In this document: piece after piece, positions 56,945 to 64,000 of the stretch | Layout: every line of letters starts with the position of its first letter | Position numbering within the stretch: position 1 is the first letter of the stretch | Assembly (NCBI GenBank): GCA_036346355.1 | Contig: CM070588.1 | Coordinates: forward strand, 14,493,914-14,557,913 | Reading direction: 5' to 3' | DNA from: Rhipidocladum racemiflorum | Lineage: Eukaryota > Streptophyta > Magnoliopsida > Poales > Poaceae | Length of the DNA stretch: 64,000 nucleotides | Translations under genes and position numbers: made by a program | The notes under the pieces: model-generated | What the model was told of the DNA's origin: nothing | The model's input: only the letters and a program-made list of their open reading frames with translations | Database searches by the model: none

Positions 56945-57784
56945 CACGTTCTGGAATAAGTTGCATGAAGCCATGGGAACCCGTTTAAACTTCAAGATGA
57001 CTTATCATCCACGCACGGACGGACACCAAAGAGTCAACCGGTTCTGGAAGATATGTTGAGAGCTTGTGCATTGGCTTATGCTACCTCTTGGGATAAGAGT
57101 TTGCCGTATGCCGAAGTTCGCCATACAACAATAGTTATCGCTAGTTTACGATGTCACCTTTTGAGGCCATCAGATGGTCGACTCGTCGGACGCCATTGAA
57201 TTGGAATGAGACCGGCGAGCCGTGTCTTTGGGCCTGATATTCTTCAAGAGGTCAAGAACAGACGCCATGATTAGGGAAAGGTTGAAGATAGCCCAATCTC
57301 GACAAAGAGTTATCTTGACAATCGCCGCAGGATTTGAGTTTTGAACCGTAAGACTTTGTTTACCTCGTGAGTTACGCCTCTCTCGGGGAGTTAAGAGGTT
57401 CCATGCAAAGGGAAACTTGCACCCCCTATGTTGGACCATTTAAGATTTTGAGCCGCAGAGGCGGTTGCTTATCACCGGAGTTGCCACAAGTAGCGAGGAG
57501 TACATGATGTATTCCATGTGTCCCGCTTAAAGAAGTGTCTCCGAGTTCTGAGAAGCAGACACCGCTAGAGTTAATTGAGTTGCAAGAGGATTTGACTTAT
57601 AAGGAGCATCCCGTGAGGATTCTCTGGACACAAGGGATCGAGAGACCGAAATAAGTCAACCCGTTCTGTAGAGTTCAAGTGGAGCAACCATGCAGAGCGA
57701 AGCGACTGAGCGAAGAGGATTTGAGGAAAGAGTTTCCAAACCTATTCTCAGAGGAGCCACTGAATCTCTGGACGAGATTCTATT
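56945..57784 (+). pseudogene. Gypsy integrase C-terminal fragment, frameshifted
   Basis: Pieces in different frames: FWNKLHEAMG, TYHPRTDG and LRACALAYATSWDKSLPYAE (core end), WNETGEP, RLKKCLRVL and LVYLV-like text. Frame changes and stops are frequent. This is the natural 3' end of internal region 1, running into a polypurine tract. Confidence 0.8.
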
Positions 57785-57795
57785 AAGGGGAGGTT
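57785..57795 (+). other. Polypurine tract before LTR C
   Basis: AAGGGGAGGTT directly precedes the TG of LTR C, showing that LTR C is a 3' LTR for internal region 1. Confidence 0.85.
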
Positions 57796-59696
57796 TGTAA
57801 CACCCCAAAATTTTGCTTGTCTTGAATTCATGTGTGATTTGGCACTTTGGTGAATTTTTGGAATTTTCTGGAATTTATTTGGATTTATTTGGAATTTATT
57901 TGAATTTATTCCATTTTGAAATAATTAAAGAATTTAATTTTGCAAATAAAATTTTGTTGGAAATATTTTATTTGAGTCCAAAATGATCCAAAATATTTTC
58001 CGAATTTTTCTCGAATTTTTCTCGAGTCATTTGCTATTTTTAATGAATTAAATGAATTACTAGGAATTATTTTAAATATTAAATCGCTGGAAAATCAAAC
58101 TCGGTCAAGTATCGTTCATCCGACCGAAGTCGAACCCGAGTCGGACTCGAGTCCGACCCGAGCCACGCCGACTTCGACCAAACCCACTCCTAAACCTAAT
58201 CGATCCCAACCGTTGGATCAAGATCCAACGGCTGAGATCCAACCGTACCGGTTCGAGCCGTATCCGGCCCGGATCCGATCGCGCCGTGCGATCGTGGCCG
58301 TTGATCGCGCCACGTGGGATCGGCCGAGAGTCGCCGTCTTCGCCGAGACCGAGCCGACTCACGCCCGCCGAGTGCGCCGCCGTGACCGACTAGGGCTCCG
58401 CCCTGAGCACGCCTCCCGGGGCTATTTAATGCCCGGATCGCACCCCGAGTATCGCCGTGACCTTGCGCTACTTTTTGCCCTAGCTTGCTAAGCCCTAGCA
58501 GCCGCCGCTTGCTCGGGATTGCTCGCCGTAGTAGTAGCTAGGGTATCGTGGTGGTTTTTTCACCTTCCGCCACCGCCCGCCGCCCGAGGAGAAGGAGGTC
58601 GAACCGATCCTCGAGCCAAGGCGACTCGAGCGTGACCGCGACGTCGCCGGAGGAGCCTCGTAGCGCCGCCGGGCTCGCCATCGCTCCGCCTCCGGTGCCC
58701 AAGCCTCGCCCGCGCCATCGCCGGACTCGCGAGCTCGTGGACCGCCGATCCAGACGGACGATTGAGGTGAGTTCACGTGTTCCAAACCCGATTAGATCGG
58801 GACCGTTGGATCAAGATCCAACGGTTCACAATCGCCACGCGCCGTAGCAAGATTTATTATAGGATTAGATCTCGACCGTCCGATCTAAATCGAACGCCCA
58901 CGATCATCGAGTAGTTTTAACGTGTTAACCCTGGATCTAATCCGCGCCGCTGATTTTCAAACCAACGGCCGTGATTGCGCCACGTGTCGGGAAGTTGGAC
59001 CGACGCGGCCGGGCCGCTGGCCCACGCACGCTGGCAGGTGGACGCCGACACGCGGCCCGCGTGTCGAGGGCCCGCATGTCGGGCCGTCTCGCCGAGCGCC
59101 GACGCCAGAATGACGTCACAATGGGTCCCACATGTCGCCACTGCGGGCCGAAGTCCCGCCGACGCCGATGACGTCACCCGAGTGGGCCCACATGTCAGCG
59201 ACACGTGGAGTCGTGGACCGAGTCCACGGTGGACCCAAGCCGAGCGTGGACCGAGCCCATGAGCCACCGACGCCACCAGCCAATCAGAGCCGACACGTGT
59301 CCATGCCGACGCAATAATTAATTTCCAAAAGAAAATGATTTATTAATTCGAAATAATGATTTGATTTTGTTTCAAACTTCAAACGCTTATAACTTTTATG
59401 CGTTTCAACTCCGATTTGAGTGATTCAAATTTCTAAATTTGTATAAAATTGAGATCTACCTAAATATGAATTTTATTTAATTTTTGGACTAAAGTTTTTC
59501 TCTGTAATATTATTTAATTGATTATTTAAACTTTAATAAATCATAACTTTTGCATTTTAACTCCGATTTGATCGATTCCAGTTTCTAAAAATCCAGAAAA
59601 TTATGTTCTCTCTGTTGATGGATTTTATTTGGAGTTTTGGGATCTTTTTGCCTATTGTTTATTCGTGTATTTGCTATTTGCACGCTTTACGAGTAG

Positions 59697-61019
59697 ACGT
59701 TGAAGTGCTTAGGAAGGATTCAAGGAGAAGTGTTGACTCAGATCCAACTCAAGACCAAGAGCAAGTACTTTTTGAAGGCAAGTTGTGCTTTGACCATGTT
59801 GATCCTATTTCGAAATCTATTTTGATTTAAACTACTGCATGCTAGATCAATTAGAAAGATACTTTGTTTAAACATGGGGGTTAGATAAATACCAATTTGT
59901 CAGTATGACACCTTGATTATCTAAGTATGTGCCATGATCCCTTGTCACCCTAGTTGTGGATTACTAGTTGGACATTATTAAGTTGCCAACATGGGTTTAG
60001 ACCGACGTAGTACACCGCTTAGACCTCGCCCGTGCTCATGACATGATTTTGGACAATCAAATGCTAATATGGACTTAATGATATATTGAACCTGTTTTGG
60101 AAAAGTATCATGTGATGTTGATGGCACGTGGTGCATGGTAATCAAGCTGGGTTTGATAAACGATTTTCGGCCAGGGCATGTGGCAAAGAGTAATCAGTGG
60201 GCCATTGTGGCATTGGGAGTGTTGTTTTGGTTCTTCGGGTAGTCTTGCCCTGGTCACTCTAAGGACTTAACCTTGCAAGCCTTTGAACTGGTCATACTTG
60301 CAACCACATGGTCGGAATGGGACGGCCCTAGTTGACTAAGTCGCTAAGGACTCACTTGTGGAGCCTCAGGTGTCAATTACACCGCTTGTGTGATTGTATG
60401 GGAGCGTGTCGTGGTCGTGGCCAGATACCCATCTAACGGTGTGTTGGTCCCATACTTCGCCTTGGCTAAGGGAAGGGATGGTGTAGAGCACGAACCTGAG
60501 AGGACCACCTGTGTTGTTTGAGGCTTCCAAAGGCTTTGTTACTGAACTCGCCTTTGTGGTGTTTGATCAGTATCTTGTGGGTAAAGTGCATAACCTCTGC
60601 AGAGTTGAGAATCTATTTAAATAGCCGAGTCCACTGTGATCGACAATGCTCGGGAATTACAGTCAAGGGTTAGACTTTCTGAAAATAACTTGTATTTGAA
60701 AGGTGGGTTGGTTTAGTAATGAAGATGATGGAAATATGGTTTAGGATGGGGAAAAATGTTTATTAAATTTCTTGAAAGTTATTTATGCTTTACTTACTTC
60801 TCACGCTTTGAATCTACTTTTATTACTTGTCAAAAGTCATTTCGCAAATATACCTTGAGCTATTCCTTTGTACCAAGCCATGCATATAGTATATTAGCTT
60901 GCATTCTGTGCATGACTTGCTGAGTACCAAGTACTCACCCTTGCCTCAACACAATACCAGTTGAAGAGGAGACTACGCCAGTTTCGGAGGAGGATTTCCA
61001 AGAGGACCCGTCTACTTAG
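59697..61019 (+). other. Candidate spliced acidic mini-ORF in LTR C
   Basis: Internal exon 59697-59777 has the same 81-nt length, acceptor GAGTAG and donor AAG|GCAAGT as LTR A, but compensating small indels scramble its middle. The terminal exon 60961-61019 reads EEETTPVSEEDFQEDPST and stops. Confidence 0.45.
60921..60937 (+). repeat. Hairpin TGAGTAC-N3-GTACTCA in LTR C
   Basis: Perfect 7-bp stem with CAA loop, 23 nt before the terminal mini-exon acceptor. The same hairpin is at 40635-40651 (LTR A); 30405-30422 (LTR D) has a four-base loop. Confidence 0.7.
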
Positions 61020-61310
61020 GGATGCGAGCCCAGTCAGTTGCCTGTGGTATACTGGATGGCGCCACGAAGTTATTTGATTTTCCGCTGCTATTATTTCTCC
61101 TTTAGTAAGTTTCGCCTTGCAAGGCATATATTTGTATCTTGGCCATAAGGTCAAGTAACCCTTTGATTATTTAAATAAAGTACTTTGATGGTATCGATTG
61201 GTATGATTGTGATATATACCGATGTTAAGACTGTGAGCACTAGCGCGTTCCTGGACTAGTGCTGAATACACAGAGGGTCCGGATTTGCAAATTCGGGGTC
61301 CCGACAGAGG

Positions 61311-61323
61311 TGGTATCAGAGCC
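61311..61323 (+). other. PBS after LTR C
   Basis: TGGTATCAGAGCC, a perfect initiator tRNA-Met complement. Confidence 0.95.
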
Positions 61324-61527
61324 ATACTTGACCGTAGGCTCAACCCTAAGCTAGAATGGTCGTAGTGAGGATAAAACCTATTTTCTAAAGCTAAAAATTT
61401 GCCAAGACAAGAAATGACATCTCGACTTATCCCCTTCTCTCTTTTCTTGTCTCTTGCTGAAATTTTCCCTTACCTTGTCACAATTTAAAAATTCCGAGTT
61501 CTTACGTAAAGCACTCTTGTGACAGAT

Positions 61528-62240
61528 GGAGGAAGAGTTCAACTACGTTGATCTGGGAGTTGGTCACGCTGCAGAACTTTGGCATATGCTGCACTCTCGG
61601 AGATTTTGAGAAGCCCCAATACCAAGTGGAAGTGATCAGCAAGCGTGATTGATCAAAGCTTGTGATGTGAAGATTGAGGTACCGCTAGGAAAAGGGCCAG
61701 TGCAATCGCCTCGATACACCAGACCGCCAGAGATCTACAATGCGAGATGGGCATCCAAGAAGTATCACGACGAGCAATGCGGCACATTACCCGTATCTAC
61801 GCCAGAGAATTGGAAAGCACGGTGTTCCGTTACTATCCACAAGCAGCGATAACCTTCTTGACCCGAAGGACATTCAGGATGAGGATGCCACGGTTACACA
61901 GTTGGCACGATTTGTCGTCGCCCAGGAGGATGTACTAGATAATACAAGCAAGGAGCTACAGAAGGCCCGCAAGGAGATCACGACAGAGAAGAACAGATGG
62001 CGGGAAGCTCAAGAGTATGTGGCACACCTTCTACGAAGGATTGACGAGTTGGAGATGACCTTGTACGGACCAGACCCAGAGCCGGTACTCGAGCTACACG
62101 AGCCAGATCCAGAGGAGTCAGATCTCGATGAGGACACTGCTTCTTCGACCACCACAGAGGACACAGTTGCTGGACATGGCGATCGTTTCGCGCCTATGCC
62201 ACAAAGACCCGCATCTGTGCCGTGGAGGTTTTCTCGATGA
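61528..62240 (+). pseudogene. Leader ORF upstream of gag, copy 2
   Basis: Starts MEEEFNYVDLGVGHAAELWH at 61528, meets a stop near 61607 and changes frame. It is open from 61740 to 62240, with coiled-coil-like DVLDNTSKELQKARKEITTE, EYVAHLLRRIDELEMTLYGP and an acidic Ser/Thr-rich tail. Identity with copy 1 is kept at protein level in the same frame. No known domain. It lies between the PBS and gag. Confidence 0.6.
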
Positions 62241-62523
62241 GTGAGCATAGGTTCTATAGTGAGACTCCTTCACGAGTCGAGTCATAGAATAAAGAGTCAC
62301 CCTTTAGGCGTTAGACTCCAGAGTTAGTTCGATTTGGATTTGCTTTGTTTGTCGAGTGTGCATTATGTGTTGCAAGGCCCTTAGGCATTGTAAGCAACCA
62401 TACCAAGTTATTAATATCAAGACAAAGTTGGACCTTAAGGTTACACCTTTCGCCCGCATAAGTTCCATATTACTTGTCTATTCTTGTTTCCCTCTCATCT
62501 CTAAACCTAGAGCAAATCGACAG

Positions 62524-64000
62524 ATGGTGAACACCCGTGGAAACTTTGGAGGCAATGGGAGTGGTTCTCGCCAGCCAGAAACCCCAATGATGGAGCACCA
62601 AAGACCGCCAGTTGATATGCAGAATTTTGGAGCATTTCTTGCTTTGCTCGAGACTCGATTGATGCATGCTATGATGCAACAAATGCAGCACATCCTTTGC
62701 CAGGCCACTGCTAATCAAGTTAATCAGTGACCACGCCGTAATACAAGACTATCGAGTTCATGAGAACTCACCCACCCACTTTCTCCGGGAATGCCAATCC
62801 ATTGGAGGCCGATGATTGGTTAAGATCAATTGAGAGGAAGCTACACATAGCTCAATGCATAGGGAATGAGAAGGTACTTCTACGCTTCTCATCACCGAAG
62901 GAACAAAGCCGAATGGTGGGAGAACTTCGTACACGCAAGAGAACCCTCAAGATATCACTTGGGGAGAGTTCACAAATGCATTCGATCAGATCACGTGCCT
63001 GAAGGAATCATGGACCTTAAGAAGGAGGAGTTCAGAGCATCAAGCAAGGTAATCACCAAAGGGCCGACTACCGAACAGTTCACACAGCTAGCACGCCACG
63101 CACTGAGGATGTAGCGACAGATAAATCCAGGCAGCCTCGTTTTATGAAGGGACTCAACTCAGATTGCAAGTAGGATTGATCACCCACACCTTTCCAGATT
63201 TCCAAGAGTTGGTGAATAAGGCACTTATTCTTGAGGACAAGCGCAAGGAACTGGATGAGAACAGAAGCGCAGGATGCAACAAAGAAGGATCACGCCAGTG
63301 AACGCAATACCGAGAGTTGCACCAAATCAATTCTTCGATTCCAACCACGTAATCGCGACGAGGACACCATCCCCAAAGACCAAGACCTGCCAATCGTAAC
63401 TATCGACCTCACTTCGCTAGAAACACTACTCCGTGCAATGCCAGGAACAAAGTGAGACGCTACATAACCGCAACGAGCCAGACACTTTGCCAACAGCTTG
63501 TCCAAAGAAGACAGCGAGAGCGACCCGGGCCGCTTCAATCTAGGAACCACCCAGCTAGGACGCCCGGCGCTAGGAGCCACACCCTGCATCGTGGTGAGAG
63601 GCCGAGTCAACCATGTCACCGCAGATGCACCTGCAGAATGCTACTGACGTCGTCTTGGGTAAGTTACTTGTTAACTCGATACACCTGCTTTGTTTGACTC
63701 GAGCTTCGCGATTCGCTTGTTTCGCAAGGCTTTGCTACTAGAAATGACTTGAGAATTGCAAGACTTAAGTGCATGCTTTTAGTTCAAACCCCTGGTTCCG
63801 AACTCCGAACGAAAGTAGGATGTTCCGGTGAGAATACTAATAGATGGAATAGAGTTCCTAGCAAACCTTATAATTTTGGAGACCTGCACCTTAGACGTCA
63901 TATTGGGAATGGATTGGTTATCCAAGCACAAGGTCGTATTGGATTGTGGACGAAGGACTATCTCGATTGAGAGCCCGTGTGGGAAGAAAGTGGAATTTCA
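62524..64000 (+). pseudogene. Ty3/gypsy gag-protease, decayed, runs off the window
   Basis: The ATG at 62524 gives MVNTRGNFGGNGSGSRQPE with ALLETRLMHAMMQQMQ, then a stop at 62728. The gag core appears in shifting frames: RTHPPTFSGNANPLEADDWL, FYASHHRRNKAEWWENF, DHVPEGIMDLKKEEF, TEQFTQLARHA. Protease-region pieces follow (TDVVLGKLLVNSIHL at about 63640 and a GNGLVIQAQ block near 63910). At least three frame changes make it non-functional. The remainder of pol would lie beyond 64000. Confidence 0.85.

Larger units (their letters stand above)
57796..61306 (+). mobile_element. LTR C, Ty3/gypsy type (3511 bp)
   Basis: TGTAACACCCC to GGGTCCCGACA. It is preceded by a polypurine tract and followed by a PBS, so it serves two internal regions. 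It is very close to LTR A. The likely core promoter is GGCTATTTAATGCCCGG near 58419. Confidence 0.93.

Overview
This window looks like plant nuclear DNA, most probably from a grass (Poaceae). The reasons are: plant LTR retrotransposons whose primer-binding sites (PBS) match initiator tRNA-Met, a Stowaway MITE with CTCCCTCC ends and TA target-site duplication (TSD), chromodomain Ty3/gypsy elements, a plant-specific X8-domain gene with plant introns, and embedded plastid DNA. The species cannot be fixed from the sequence alone. No bacterial, phage or CRISPR features were seen.

Only one host gene looks intact: a three-exon minus-strand gene (28688 to 17641) for a secreted protein with a reduced GH17-like domain, a proline-rich linker and an X8 callose-binding module. 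Its second intron is about 9.2 kb. A hAT-type element (8-bp TSD GAAAAGTT) sits in that intron. Inside it lie a degenerate LTR carrying a composite plastid insertion (rpoA plus the rrn23 end) and a full-length chromovirus-type Ty3/gypsy element with apparently identical LTRs and TSD GGAAC. Other host-like pieces are a broken GatB copy inside a PIF/Harbinger-like element, a short SDR C-terminal fragment, and two tRNA-like sequences.

Layout. 1-2655: end of a Ty1/copia element (broken pol, 3' LTR). 2656-4895: AT-rich repeats and a 27-bp minisatellite. 4896-11661: a non-autonomous LTR element on the minus strand, with TSD GGAGG. 11.7-15.3 kb: MITEs, a large foldback and a 1.1-kb tandem duplication. 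15.4-16.6 kb: an initiator-tRNA-like sequence and a 4 x 252-bp array. 16.6-28.9 kb: the host gene and its nested intron. 29.0-36.0 kb: MITEs, an LTR remnant and the gene-fragment-carrying PIF-like element. 36.0-41.36 kb: a SIRE-like LTR split by a 3.5-kb solo LTR (TSD CCAAT). 41.36-44.6 kb: a dead hAT transposase. 44.6-49.5 kb: LTR and MITE debris. 49.5-64 kb: nested Ty3/gypsy DNA, consisting of a dead gag-pol cut by LTR B, internal region 1, LTR C and internal region 2 running off the window.

The most unusual signal is inside the long LTRs. At least two LTR families share an acidic mini-ORF split by introns of identical phase with a GC-AG donor, preceded by a conserved hairpin. The same LTRs carry arrays of perfect palindromes. 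These are candidates rather than proven systems.
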